Shown: positions 1 to 10,933, counted from the stretch's first letter. The stretch is 64,000 bases of DNA from Bombyx mori (GCF_030269925.1 NC_085127.1:6703501-6767500); one strand, 5' to 3'. The notes: generated by a model from the letters alone, not told the origin. Program-made: numbers and translations.

Positions 1-117
1 ATATCTCAAGGTGGGTGGCGCATTTACGTTGTAGATGTCTATGGGTTCCAGCAACCACTTAACATCAGGTGGGCTGTGAGCTCGTCCACCAATCTAAGCA
101 ATAAAAAAAAAAAAAAA
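1..117 (+). mobile_element. Bm1-type SINE, 3' part, cut by window edge
   Basis: The window opens inside a SINE copy. The body, the conserved stretch ending ctaagcaataaa and the A tail match the other copies here. Its 5' part lies outside the window. Confidence 0.85.
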
Positions 118-540
118 TCTGAGACCTCGTCTGATTATCAGTCAGCTTCCAAATTTTGCATGCCAATAAACTTAATGATTCTCACTCCCGCGGATATCAA
201 TCTGACTATTCATCATTTCACGAAAAACGCCATTAGAATTTATAGAAAGTAATTTCCACTTGTATTAAAGTTTATATTTGCAATCTAGCAATGGAATCGC
301 CCAATTCGTAATTCGATTTGAAGAACCTTGCCACGTTTAATGTTTTTATTAGAATTAATGAAAATACCAGGTTGTACATATTGAATGTTTTAAAACGACC
401 TAAGTTTAAAATATAGGAAAGATCATTATTACCTTCTCATTCGTTCTCATAGCTTGCATTCTACCGATGAAAAGAATCATATTATTTAATGGTTATTTAT
501 CGAATATTATTCATGCTGCTGTGGTCTGCGATCAATAACT
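118..540. other. AT-rich, no feature seen
   Basis: I see no coding frame, RNA gene or recognisable repeat in this AT-rich stretch. Confidence 0.5.
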
Positions 541-871
541 ATTCTATTTTATTCTATCAGCCCATGGACGTCCACTGCTGGACATAGGCCTCCCCCAAGC
601 CTCGCCACAAAGACCGGTCCTGCGCTGCCTGCATCCAGCGGATCCCCGCGAACCTCAATAGGTCGTCGGCCCACCTTGTGGGAGGCCTACCCACGCTACG
701 TCTTCCAGTACGCGGTCGCCACTCAAGAACCTTCTAGCCCCAACGGCCATCCGTTCCGCGAAATCAAATTAGAAATAAGGAGATTCGCAGGAAAACCATG
801 GTAACCGACATAGCCCTAAGGATTGCGACACTGAAGTGGCAGTGGGCAGGACACATTGCTCGCGGAACGGA
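541..871 (-). mobile_element. RTE-type LINE 3' end with inverted 5' segment
   Basis: Positions 541-760 are a minus-strand copy of the 3' end of an RTE-like LINE. The translated tail is the family's Trp/Arg-rich C-terminus, also seen at 31706-31985. At 760 the homology flips: 761-871 carries the adjoining upstream segment on the plus strand (KWQWAGH-like peptide). Both segments share the bases cgcggaacgga at the junction and at the far end. This is the geometry of 5' inversion by twin priming. Confidence 0.65.
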
Positions 872-1230
872 TCAAAAACAATTAATAATATTTCAAACTC
901 AATTGAAACAATTGTTGTATGATACATGTACAGTATAAAACGGATACCAACACTCCGGTATACTTATATTATGAGCTCCCACACCACTCCAATTGGTATT
1001 TAAATCATCAACATATTTACTCACGATCAAAAATTGATTTCTCTTCTTTAAAATCTCACAATAGTTTTTAAACCAAATTACATACATTTTTTTATGAATA
1101 TCTTTTTGTTATTTTGTGTTTCAAGATGCTTGAACAAACGTCTTTTCTCATTCTCCAGAATATTCTATTTTTGTTGTAAAATGTGTTCAGTATACAATTT
1201 CTATCATACCATTACATTCAATTCCATTTG
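872..1230. other. AT-rich, no feature seen
   Basis: The stretch is AT-rich. A short minus-strand open frame (899-1087) has no recognisable domain and I do not call it a gene. Confidence 0.45.
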
Positions 1231-1469
1231 ACTGGTAGTAGGATGTGTTGTGAGTCCGCAGGAATAGGTATTGCCTGTTTCTACCGTGAAGCAGTAATGC
1301 GTTTCGCTTTGAAGGGTGGGGCAGCCATTGTACTGTAAAAACTGAGACCTTAGAACTCATATCACAATGTAGGTGGCGGCATTTAGTTTGTAGATGTCTA
1401 TGGGTTCCGGTAACCAGTTAACACCAGGTGGGCTGTAAGCTCGTCCACCAACCTAAGCAATAAAAAAAA
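1231..1469 (+). mobile_element. Bm1-type SINE, headless class
   Basis: It begins at actggtagtagga, the start shared by many copies, and ends in gcaataaa plus an A tail. It is diverged, with an insertion near position 1335. There is no tRNA-like head. Confidence 0.85.
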
Positions 1470-2168
1470 TGTGAGCCGTCACGGGACGCCTGGCAGATGT
1501 AAAACATCGACATTATTTTGCAAAAGTAATATGCAGAAAAGAACAGATTGTGATAGGAACTAAATGTTATAACGATAAAATAAAATATTACGAATAAATA
1601 ATTTGTTTTCAAGTAAAACACAGGTTATGTATACTGTAGTAAACAACACTGTATACACTACGGAGTATACACTATAGGTATCCGAGCTTAGTGTAGCGAG
1701 AGAGATGGCTTAACGCCGGATCGAGTGGGAGAGAATCGCACAGTCGATTGTGCATGGCGACGCGTCGCCACGGCATGCGTCGCCACGCCAGAAATCGGTT
1801 TTACGTGCGGCTATAGATGTTTCACATCAAAAAATATGTGACAGATCTAAAAGTACTAGATACGCAAATATCCAAACGTATAATCCAGTTTAATCAATAG
1901 TAATTAATAATTTCGTTACCAGATCTAATGTAAGCCCTTTTACTAGCCTTAGCCGATCTGAGCGCGCATCTGCAATTGTTTGAAGTTTGTTTACCTATTA
2001 TCCGCAACGTTGTTTGCCCTTGTCTCAGCGGGGTGCACGATCGCAGTGAAGTGCCCGCTTTAATTAGGGCAGTGTTTGATGGAGATCCGAGGTCGAGAGA
2101 CCGACGAACGACAAAAGTGCTTTATAGACGAAACAGTTCGAAAGATATTCTTCAAACATTACATTGCT
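1470..2168. other. Unassigned; holds a GC-rich palindrome
   Basis: No gene seen. A perfect 14-bp palindrome, ggcgacgcgtcgcc, lies at 1756-1769, followed within 20 bases by a related gcgtcgcc copy. A short gtatac-rich stretch lies near 1630-1675. A 72-codon open frame at 1976-2194 runs into the SINE and looks incidental. Confidence 0.4.
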
Positions 2169-2419
2169 TTTTTTATTTTTTATTTATTGCTTAGAGGGGT
2201 GGACGAGCTCACAGCCCACCTGGTGTTAAGTGGTTACTGGAGCCCATAGACATCTACAACGTAAATGAGCCACCCACCTTGAGATAAGTTCTAAGGTCTC
2301 AGTATAGTTACAACGGCTGCCTCACCCTTCAAACCGAAACACATTACTGCTTCACGGCAGAAATGGGCAGGGTGGTGGTACCTACCCGCGCGGACTCACA
2401 AGAGGTCCTACCACCAGTA
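2169..2419 (-). mobile_element. Bm1-type SINE, headless class
   Basis: A T-rich tract (the reversed A tail) is followed by a full body ending at taccaccagta, the common 5' boundary. It faces the plus-strand copy at 2511 across about 90 bp. Confidence 0.9.
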
Positions 2420-2510
2420 AATTAAAATATTTAAATAAGAAAGTTTATAGAGACACTTTCTTTAAAAAGCACTTGTATCAAAGAATTACTGGCTTAAGAC
2501 TTAACGGTTT

Positions 2511-2753
2511 ACTAGTGGTAGGACCTCTTGTGAGTCCGCGCGGGTAGGTACCACAACCCTGCCTATTTCTGCCGTGAAGCAGTATTGCGTTTCAATTTGA
2601 AGGGCGGGGCAACCGTTGTAACTATACTTAGACCTTAGATCTTATATCTCAAAGTGGGTGGCGCATTTACGTCGTAGATGTCTATGGGCTCCAGTAACCA
2701 CTTAACACCAGGTGGTCTGTGAGCTCGTCCATCCATCAAAGCAATAAAAAAAA
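2511..2753 (+). mobile_element. Bm1-type SINE, headless class
   Basis: It starts at actagtggtaggacc and ends in gcaataaaaaaaa. It has the complete 243-bp body of the headless class. Confidence 0.9.
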
Positions 2754-2922
2754 GACTACCTATTTCTGCAGTATGGCAATCATGATATCCAGCTTAAAGA
2801 AGTCCCAACTTGAAACAAATGAGACAGCTGTCATGCAACCCAATCGAAAGTTCCACCTTAATCTGGTTGGTTTATTAACTCCAGTAACCACTGAATATCA
2901 CGTGAGCTAGACTGTTTTCCCC

Positions 2923-3045
2923 CTTTTTTTCGGATTGGAAGCCAAACCTCACGCATAAGGTTTCCGCGTTTAGGTAGCGCGGGGTATGTGAGTCATGACG
3001 GTCCGCAGATGTTCGGAGCGGACCGCGGGCCCAAGGATGTTTTTA
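2923..3045 (-). mobile_element. R1-type LINE 3' UTR fragment
   Basis: A T tract is followed by sequence like the 3' UTR of the R1 element at 18812-19000, including gcggggtatgtgag and gaccgcgggcccaagga. It is a 5'-truncated insertion of a related LINE. Confidence 0.6.
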
Positions 3046-3410
3046 GGGCAACACTGTTCGCCAACAAACAACCAAAGTAAGCAAAAAAGTCAAATGTATC
3101 CATATTCGTTAAAGCGTTAAATTAGTACTCTCAACGTAAACAAAAACATGTTTTGAATAAAAGAAATACTGCGTATGTTATTCTGTGAATTTTTATGGTT
3201 TTGGCATTTGGCTGGCATTTGATTTGAGACAAAAACAAATTTTAAAAAGTACGCCAATGTTTTCCGATTACATTTTAACATTATATTTCTGTAATAAATC
3301 ATAATATTTTAAACTGACGTCTAGCTCATGGTCAGCCGGTTGTTAATCGGTTACCGGTTTCCTGCTCTATAGACGTTAGTACCTGAGTGGTATGGTATGG
3401 TATGGAATTT
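3046..3410. other. Unassigned, AT-rich
   Basis: No gene or named repeat seen. Three tandem tatgg units lie near 3390-3404, just upstream of the next SINE. Confidence 0.4.
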
Positions 3411-3705
3411 TACTGGTGGTAGGGCCTCTTGTGATTACTGGTTGTAGGACTTCTTATGATTACTGATAGTAGGACCTCTTGTGAGTCCGCGCTGGTAGGT
3501 TCCACCACCCTGCCTATTTCTGCCGTGAAGCAGTAATGCGTTTCAGTTTCAAAGGCGGGACAGCCGTTGTAACTACACTGAGACCTTAGAACTTATATCA
3601 CAAAGTGGGTAGCGCGTTTACGTTGTCAATGTATATGAGCTCTAGTAACCACTTAACACACCAGGTGGGCTGTGAGCTTGTCCACCCATCTAAGCAATAA
3701 AAAAA
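3411..3705 (+). mobile_element. Bm1-type SINE with triplicated 5' end
   Basis: The element starts with three imperfect tandem copies of a 25-bp unit (tactggtggtagggcctct and relatives), which is the normal first 25 bp of the headless SINE. An otherwise ordinary body and A tail follow. Confidence 0.88.
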
Positions 3706-4389
3706 GGTGTATACATCTTTATAAGGTAAAGAGATCAAGCAAATCCTTCATCGTGATGTGTTGGATCAGTAAAACGAAAAAATCTTCCTGCTACAAGGAG
3801 GCCTTCATTAAGTAAAGTTGTTGCAAGATCGGATAGTATAGTCATGATTTAGAGAAAGACGGGCCAATTCCTTACCGTGCTACGGGGACACGGCGTTGCC
3901 CTTTCTGTACTGCACAAACAGGGTATGTTCTCCCATGTCCGTGTCCCATGTCCGTGAGCTCCCAGTGCAGAAACTTATAAAAGCAACCATACTTGAAGCA
4001 TCTATAAGCGGCAGAAGGTCAGACATTCGCGGTCATGATTTTCCCAGTCTTCGAGCACAGAGCAACCTACCCTACCAACAGTGAGATATGATTTCCTCTT
4101 TGCCTTTCTTTACTTGATTTTGGTCTTATTTAATTCAAAGCTTTTATATAAATTAAGAGAATCAATACTTTTAGGATGTTATATTTTAAGGTAACATAAT
4201 TTCTAAAAACGCTGTAGCTATCAAAGCTAAATTCCCTTTTCTATCGTTTTCAAGGAAAGGCTCATAGGATTTTATCAAGATTTATCAAAGGACGACATAA
4301 TTTTGATAGATTTAGTGTCGATATTCGGAAATGGATCCGAACGGGTTTTTCGATTATAATAAATGGTGTTATTCTATCCTATATACCTA
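3706..4389. other. Unassigned, mixed composition
   Basis: No recognised gene. A less AT-rich patch at about 3870-4085 carries a direct repeat of cccatgtccgtg and a 62-codon open frame without known domains. The rest is AT-rich. Confidence 0.4.
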
Positions 4390-5689
4390 GTCAGGTCATA
4401 AGTATTGTCACACAGTAAAAACTTTTCTTTTAGAATGCTGGCCACAAAAAAGTTTATTGAATTCGAATTTCGAATTGTTCATGAAAATAAAAATAGTATA
4501 CATTTAGAATTTTACTCATTTTTAAATATGGAGTGGACGCTTAAAGAAGACCGTGTTGCAGTTATTGCGTTGCATCGTTGCGGTTACGCGCCAATTCAAA
4601 TTTTTAACATACCGAAAAATTTGAATACAACCAAAAGATTCGTTTATCGTACCATCAAACGATACAATGAAGACTCTAGTGTAGATGACAGGTCAAGAAG
4701 TGGTCACCCTCGGTCTGTTAGGACTCCAGCAGTGATAAAAGCTGTGAAGGCGCGAATTCAAAGAAATCCCAAACGTAAGCAGAAACTGTTGGCCCTTCAG
4801 ATGGGGTTAAGCAGAACCACGGTGAAAAGGGTGTTAAATGAAGACTTAGGGCTTCGGGCATATCGAAGAAAAACAGGACATCGTTTGAATGCTCGTGTAA
4901 TGAACCTGAGACTGAAGAGATGCCGCGCTTTGTTGAAGCGGTACGCGGGAAAAAAATATTGGAAAGTTCTTTTTTCGGATGAAAAAATTTTTACCGTAGA
5001 AGAGAGCTACAACAAACAAAATGATAAGGTGTACGCACACAGTAGTGAAGAAGCTCGCAACCTTATTCCGCGTGTCCAACGAGGTCATTTTCCATCCTCG
5101 CTCATGGTATGGTTGGGAGTTTCTTATTGGGGCTTAACAGAGGTACATTTTTGTGAGAAAGGTGTAAAAACGAATGCAGTTGTGTATCAAAACACAGTCC
5201 TGGCGAACCTTGTGGTACCTGTTTCTCATACCATGTTCAATAACAGGCACTGGGTATTCCAACAAGATTCGGCGCCAGCTCATAGAGCGAAGAGCACACA
5301 AGACTGGCTGGCGGCGCGTGAAATCGACTTCATCCGGCACGAAGACTGGTCCTCCTCCAGTCCAGATTTGAATCCGTTAGATTACAAGATATGGCAATAC
5401 TTGGAGGAAAAGGTGTGCTCAAAGCCTCATCCCAATTTGGAGTCACTCAAGACATCCTTGATTGAGGCAGCCGCCGATATTGACATGGACCTCGTTCGTG
5501 CTGCGATAGACGACTGGCCGCGCAGATTGAAGGCCTGTATTCAAAATCACGGAGGTCATTTTGAATAAACTTTGGTGTCATAAGAATCTATGTTTTGTTA
5601 AGTTCATTTTGGTATATGAATGGTTACATAATGAATAAACTTGTTTCAATTATTTTACATCAAACATGTGACAGAATTTATGACCTGAC
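4390..5689 (+). mobile_element. Complete mariner (maT type, DD37D)
   Basis: A 1,300-bp element flanked by TA dinucleotides (4388-4389 and 5690-5691), the mariner/Tc1 target duplication. The ends are inverted repeats starting gtcaggtcataa; 20 of the first 23 bases match between ends. The transposase frame fills most of the interior and is uninterrupted. The size suits the basal mariner lineage reported from Bombyx. Intact termini plus an intact frame suggest a young copy. Confidence 0.92.
4528..5568 (+). CDS. mariner maT-type transposase, intact
   Basis: This 346-residue enzyme should bind the element's inverted repeats, excise it and insert it at TA sites in the nucleus. The ATG at 4528 gives MEWTLKEDR and the usual mariner length. 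The frame is open back to about 4405 but has no better start. Residues 1-110 hold the paired helix-turn-helix region, with a GHPRS linker between the halves. The catalytic aspartates are Asp151 (LFSDEK), Asp247 (QQDSAPAH) and Asp285 (NPLDYKIW). The last two are separated by 37 residues, which defines DD37D. The C-terminus IDDWPRRLKAC is typical of this lineage. No stop or frameshift is present. The 26 bp of element upstream of the open frame, plus an A/T-rich leader, probably hold the weak promoter. Confidence 0.92.
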   Translation: MEWTLKEDRVAVIALHRCGYAPIQIFNIPKNLNTTKRFVYRTIKRYNEDSSVDDRSRSGHPRSVRTPAVIKAVKARIQRNPKRKQKLLALQMGLSRTTVKRVLNEDLGLRAYRRKTGHRLNARVMNLRLKRCRALLKRYAGKKYWKVLFSDEKIFTVEESYNKQNDKVYAHSSEEARNLIPRVQRGHFPSSLMVWLGVSYWGLTEVHFCEKGVKTNAVVYQNTVLANLVVPVSHTMFNNRHWVFQQDSAPAHRAKSTQDWLAAREIDFIRHEDWSSSSPDLNPLDYKIWQYLEEKVCSKPHPNLESLKTSLIEAAADIDMDLVRAAIDDWPRRLKACIQNHGGHFE

Positions 5690-5691
5690 TA

Positions 5692-6119
5692 TGTATATCT
5701 AAGTATACCTATATATTTTAAAATCACGTTTTCTTCGCTCTAAAATCTTCTAAAATCTTTCTTCGTATTAAAATCACGTTTTAAAATATGTGATTGTGTA
5801 CTCCCAATCAATCATCCTATTTTCGATTCTATTGTATTGAGAAGCCTGAGTGCATAATATGCATGCATGGATGCACCTTTACGTGCTTAGTGCAAGCTTT
5901 TTATCTTCTTGATCGCGTAAATGCTAACTCAGATTTGTATAGAGTTGAATAGCGCCCGCACTGACCACAGCAAACGCCGCGCCGGGAGAAAGTGGAGGAC
6001 GAATGTCGTAATGTGTAATAATGTAATAGAGATTGTGAGGACCCCTACTACATAAAACAATACTACGCAGTAAATACGCTACGAGGTATTTACAATAATA
6101 AAATTTATAAACTAAAACC
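5692..6119. other. AT-rich, no feature seen
   Basis: No gene seen. A short direct repeat of aaaatcacgtttt occurs at about 5720 and 5770. Confidence 0.45.
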
Positions 6120-6363
6120 ACTGGTGGTAGGACCTCTTGTGAATCCGCGCGGGTAGGTACCACCGCCCTGCTTATTTCTGCTGTGAAGCAGTAATGCGTT
6201 TCGGTTTGAAGAGTGGGGCAGCTGTTGTAACTATACTGAGATCTTAGAACTTAGATCTCAAGGTGGGTGGCGCATTTACGTTGTACATGTCCATGGGCTC
6301 CAGTAACCACTTAACACCAGGTGGGCTGTGAGCTCGTCCACCCATCTAAGCAACAAAAAAAAA
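6120..6363 (+). mobile_element. Bm1-type SINE, headless class
   Basis: It begins actggtggtaggacc, has the full body and ends caac plus an A tail. It is close to the headless consensus of this window. Confidence 0.9.
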
Positions 6364-7254
6364 CCTAACGTTTCAAAAATATTGTGATTATATTCTTTTC
6401 ATTTCGAGTTTTATATTTTTCTGTCATCAAAGCCAGTGTAAGATTATTTATTTGGGTTAGGAGCTTGTTTCGTCTTCTAGGAATGTCCTGTACGGTAATC
6501 GTTCAAAAAATCTGTTTCAGAACCCTTTTATATATTAGTTAAAGTATATTTTTTTTCGTAGTCCCAGAATCCTATTCTTCAAGTACAAATGATTTTTCTT
6601 GGAAAGGTTCTATATATTTTTGTAAAGCAATATTAAGGTTTTTATCTCATTTCTATTTTTTTTATTAAACATAAATTCGTCATAGTTCGAAAGTACAATC
6701 TTGTTAGATGTTAAATATATTAAGTGCGTTTTATTGCTGCCAAATTTATTTATGAATCAGAATAGTTTATATTTACTGAGTCACATTCTTTGTTGATATA
6801 TTTGGACTACTGAACTGATACTGGATTAGCGCCAAATGGAATTTAATTAAATAATTCATAAAATCCCTTAACGGATTATAAAGGCATCATTATGCTAATA
6901 AATACCTAATTATACAACTATAAAAATTATCATTCAGCTCTGACGCACGACTGGGATTTACTTTAAGCCCCACTGTATTTTAATGTACAATCTGTAAAGT
7001 GGGTAAATAAACGGATCCTTAATATATTATTAAAAGCATGTATCTGCTTTTCATCTTCATTGACATTAATTTAATGAAAAATAAACACAAATTATTACAT
7101 AGTTTGATTTATGTTAATAATTAATGTTCTCTCATTTGTTGTAATATACGTAAGTACATATGTATATATACCTTTGTATCGAATATTAACATAATTTCGA
7201 AATACTCTTCGCCAACAGAATTAACTGAAGTAATTCAGTTATTATCTATAGTCG
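6364..7254. other. AT-rich, no feature seen
   Basis: About 890 bp of AT-rich sequence without a convincing frame, RNA gene or repeat that I can identify. Confidence 0.5.
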
Positions 7255-7651
7255 GCATCAGTGCGCCATTTCGAAAAAGCGGCACGGCACGAGAACCCCC
7301 TCATTGTAGCCGCTGGTAACTACATTCTCGATCCTGCGGACCGAATGATAAACAGTCGACGTTGCCCTAAACACGTCATTTCGGATCCTCCCGCTCCCAC
7401 TAACGGTGCTTTTAGGTACCTTCAAGCACCGGTCATCGTTTCCGTCGAATCTGTCGATTGCGACGAAGGGCTCGGCGAGTAAATTAACAGACACACTGAG
7501 TTTCTCGCCGGATCCGTTTCCGATCTGGTTGTAGATTCTGCGAAGCACTGCTCTTGCTAGGGCCAATACTTCCGGCTTGAGCCCCGTGAGCTCACCTACA
7601 CGCCAAAGCGAAACTGAAATAGCCCCTCAAGGCTATCAGCATACGAAAAAA
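7255..7651 (+). mobile_element. jockey-type LINE, 3' end fragment
   Basis: It codes for the C-terminal tail of a jockey-type ORF2 (HFEKAARHENPLIVAAG and on). A 3' UTR follows, with the shared blocks gagtttctcgccggatc and ggttgtagattctgcgaag, ending at ggctatcagcatacg plus a short A run. It is related to, but distinct from, the 3' end of the full element at 12760. It is 5'-truncated. Confidence 0.75.
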
Positions 7652-7658
7652 GAATATT

Positions 7659-7703
7659 ATCTGGAACCACTGCTCATCCAGAGTGTGTTTCCACAGATTT
7701 TTT
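7659..7703 (+). mobile_element. CR1-like LINE scrap
   Basis: This 45-bp piece (ctggaaccactgctcatcc to cagattttttt) matches the coding 3' part of the CR1-like family seen at 40872 and 38740. It is sandwiched between two jockey-type 3' segments. Confidence 0.5.
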
Positions 7704-7870
7704 TCGCCGGATCTTCTCAGTAGGTCGCGTTTCCGATCCGGTGGTAGATTCTAAAGCACTGCTCTTCCTAGGGTTAGTGTTAGCAACGTCGTCAAGTTTG
7801 AGCCCCATCACCTACTCTCCCGGAGAATCTAGTACAACCACACGAGGTTACTAGAATAGGTAGGAGAAAA
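7704..7870 (+). mobile_element. jockey-type LINE 3' UTR fragment
   Basis: A second jockey-type 3' UTR copy, starting cgccggatcttctcagtagg and ending in an A run near 7870. It joins the CR1-like scrap directly at a T-rich junction, without its own upstream part. Confidence 0.65.
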
Positions 7871-8156
7871 AAATGAATATAAATAATTAAATTTATTTAT
7901 ATTTGTATTAAACCGTAATCTCCCTTGATTATTGTTTTTAAATTATTTTCTACATTTCGAATACTTCAGATTTCGTGGACACGTTCAGTCGTCCGAAAGT
8001 CAAACGTAAAATTAAAATATAAAAGTAATTTGACGTGTCTAATTACAACTACTATCGACGTTATCCTCATCATCATTATCATCAGCCCCCAGTCGTCATC
8101 TACTGGACAAAGATAGGCCGGTCAATCTTCTAAGTGCTTCACAGCACTTCATAGAA

Positions 8157-8441
8157 TTTTTTTTTTTTATCTGTAGGAAATCGCCGGACTTCCGCCCTCC
8201 ACTGGGGATGGAGGGCGGGGCATGTCAGAATCGAACTGACTAAAAGCTCCTGTCACTCAACAACCAAAGTCCAAACCTCGCATGAGACAAAACTCATGAA
8301 GAGGCAAAGGGGGGAGAGTGAAGCGTTTAGTGCGGAGCACATCTCTCCCATCACCCTCCCCCTCGGGACGCCGGTCGTCGGCGCCACGACCACCAGCCCT
8401 CTCGGTCGGCAGGCTATCTGAAGCCCGCCTAGATGGCGCCG
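8157..8441 (-). mobile_element. LINE 3' UTR fragment, T-tract family
   Basis: A T tract at 8157-8170 is followed by GC-richer sequence repeated at 54575-54877. Shared blocks include ggacttccgccctcc, gtgaagcgtttagtgcgg and ccctccccctcgggacgcc. The polar T tract marks a minus-strand 5'-truncated retroposon. R1-type origin is likely but not proven. Confidence 0.6.
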
Positions 8442-9967
8442 GTTAGAGTGAGCTTCATAGAAAGGTAGTTAGTAATAGAATATTTAATTTTAAGATAATA
8501 AAATCCATTTTTAAAAGGTTCTTACCACGTTTTTTAATTTAAATGTATTTCGATGCCTTTGCAAGTGTTCACGGATAGACTGAAGATTGTCGCTAGGATT
8601 TCTTTTTAATTATCTTTGTACATATGATTGACCGCTTGTTTGTTCGTGCATATATCTAGAACTACTCAATAAATTTTCATTTATTTTTTATTTACAAGGA
8701 GACAAAATAATTTGCAGCAGATAGGTAAAATCTAATGTTGCAACAGAAGAAAGAAAATGTAATATCATTAATGCGAATTTAATTATCTCTCTGATACACG
8801 CCTAAACCACTGAACCGATTTTGATGAAATTTGCAATTACAAATTGACAATTTCACCGGATATGTGACGTACAGTTCACGATGTATTCGTGTCACTGTAT
8901 TTCCATCTTGCCCGGGTATTTCATTACGGAATAGCGATTTTCCTGTAACACATAAATTATTGCGCGACACATCCACATATATACGACAAAATTAGTAGCG
9001 AATAAATTTCGGCATTGCGCTTATGATTTTGCGGTTAAAATACTACCAAGTTTAATAGCGGCTGTTGGAAAGGTTAAAGTGAAAATACTCGTTGTAACAT
9101 GAATTAACGGGAGTGTAGTCAACCTTGCAAGTTTTGATTGGTGGTTTGTCAGAAGACGTCTTGTGGTCATAGTTTCTTGGGTTGCTAATTTGAAGATACG
9201 GTTATGCAATTTGACATTCTACTACTAGTACAACTAGTACCCTAGTTCCCCCTCATTCGTCCTAGTTTGTCAAGCGCAATAAAAACTCATTACTAGGCTT
9301 TGTGGGAATAAAATATTCTTTTCTGGTGTTTTCATTTTAAATTTATATAATTATTAAGTACATTAAGTATCGTATTGTACTGTTAAAAAACCAAATACTA
9401 CAATTTAAAAAGATAAATGTTTCTTTATTTAGTCTGGCTATTAAATAGCTCTTAAATCAAATACTGACTTCCATAGTATTCAGAGAAATTCCATTAAACT
9501 CACTTCAATTTATAATTAATACGCGATACCATTTATTTGTGGTTTTTGTTCACTTATTCCGGTTACTTCAAATTACTAAACTTTTTTATTAAATTACTAT
9601 AGGACCAATGGCACCTTTAAAAAAAAAAAATTTTATAATGACGGAGTTCTAATACAGAAAACAAAATGCAAAAATATTTTGTAGTCACTTAAAATACAAG
9701 CCTCCGAATTAGTGTAGCCAGGTTTTTAAAGGAATGGCTCTTCTTGGAACTCATGGTCGAATTTATTTAGACGGATATCATGTAACGAATGATTTTAATA
9801 ATTTAGGAGTTAATAATTTAATAATGTATGGATGTATGTTGTTACTCTTTCGCGCGAAACTACTGAATTGATTCCGATGAAACTTTACAATAATACAGCT
9901 TACACATCAGAATAACACATAGATATAGTGTAAATTATTACCTGCAATATCACGATAAATGTCAATT
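8442..9967. other. Long AT-rich gap, possible old repeats
   Basis: No gene seen. Two places (8790-8850 and 9845-9890) read like the aaccgattttgatgaaa motif common in insect interspersed repeats, but I cannot set boundaries. Short minus-strand frames at 8779-9209 have no recognisable domains. Confidence 0.4.
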
Positions 9968-10086
9968 TAGGCAGCGGCTTGGCTCTGCCCCTGGCATTGC
10001 TGAAGTCCATGGGCGACGGTAACCACTCACCATCAGGTGGGCCGTATGCTCGTCTGCCTACGAGGGCAATATAAAAAAAAAAAACA
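9968..10086 (+). mobile_element. CR1-like LINE, short 3' end
   Basis: It starts taggcagcggcttggctct, carries gacggtaaccactcaccatc, and ends ggcaatataaa plus an A tail. Only the last 119 bp are present. Confidence 0.75.
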
Positions 10087-10317
10087 AGAAAAAAAATCAG
10101 CCACCTGCGAGTTATTTTGGCTATTCTGGAAAAAACCCGTTGAAGTTACGCGTCTATAATATAAAATGTGTATGTTTATCTTAAATATTCTTATAAAAAA
10201 ATACCGTGACAGCTTAAATCTCTCTTTTATTTGTAAGCCGTTATTAGTGCCAAAATAGTGAGCCGTGAATATAAGAAGAGAAATGATATTTTTTTTTGTT
10301 TTGTACGTTCTTTTTTT

Positions 10318-10684
10318 GACGTGACAACGTCTTATAGTTCGATGGAGCCGGATGCGCGCACGAAAAAACATGACTCATTGAGGCGTTCCATTTAAGGCTT
10401 GAAGTGCAAGCGAGAGCGCAAAACGAGCGACAAAGAGGCACAATCGGCCTCCGCGTTCGGCAGCGTTCGACATCTGTCTCTCTCCTACTTGAGTGAGCGA
10501 TGCATCCGCGTGGACACTGCTATACAATAATACATTTACATGTTTTCGTTAAGTATGAAGTTCAGTGAAAAGTGAATGTAGTGTCAATTGTCCATACAAA
10601 ATATCTATCAAACAAATAAAATTAAAATTTTCTTTTGAAAAATGAAACCATTCCATCAGTATTTTCTTATGACGTTGTCACGTT
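10318..10684. repeat. Candidate short inverted-repeat element
   Basis: The 13-mer acgtgacaacgtc at 10319-10331 recurs inverted at 10671-10683. Between them lies a GC-rich block (10330-10520) unlike the AT-rich flanks. A non-autonomous DNA transposon would look like this. The motif is itself nearly palindromic, so the pairing could be coincidental. I see no clear target duplication. Confidence 0.35.
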
Positions 10685-10795
10685 TAACTATCGTCAGTAA
10701 ACCGATTACAGACAACCGATTTTTACTTTCAGGATCAGATTCAGATCAATAATCAATAGACCAATAATAAATTACAGTTCCCGAAAGAACTATAC

Positions 10796-10933
10796 TGTAA
10801 CTATACTGAGACCTTACAACTTATATCTCAAGGTGGGTGGCGCATTTACGTTGTAGATGTCTATGGGCTCCAGTAACCACTTAACATCAGGTGGGCTGTG
10901 AGCTCGTCCACCCATCTAAGCAATAAAAAAAAA
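10796..10933 (+). mobile_element. Bm1-type SINE, 5'-truncated
   Basis: Only the last 138 bp are present, from tgtaactatactgag to the A tail. Confidence 0.88.

Noticed and set aside
2719..2910. Small plus-strand protein frame
   Set aside because: Begins in the SINE tail and runs into unrelated sequence; no domain.
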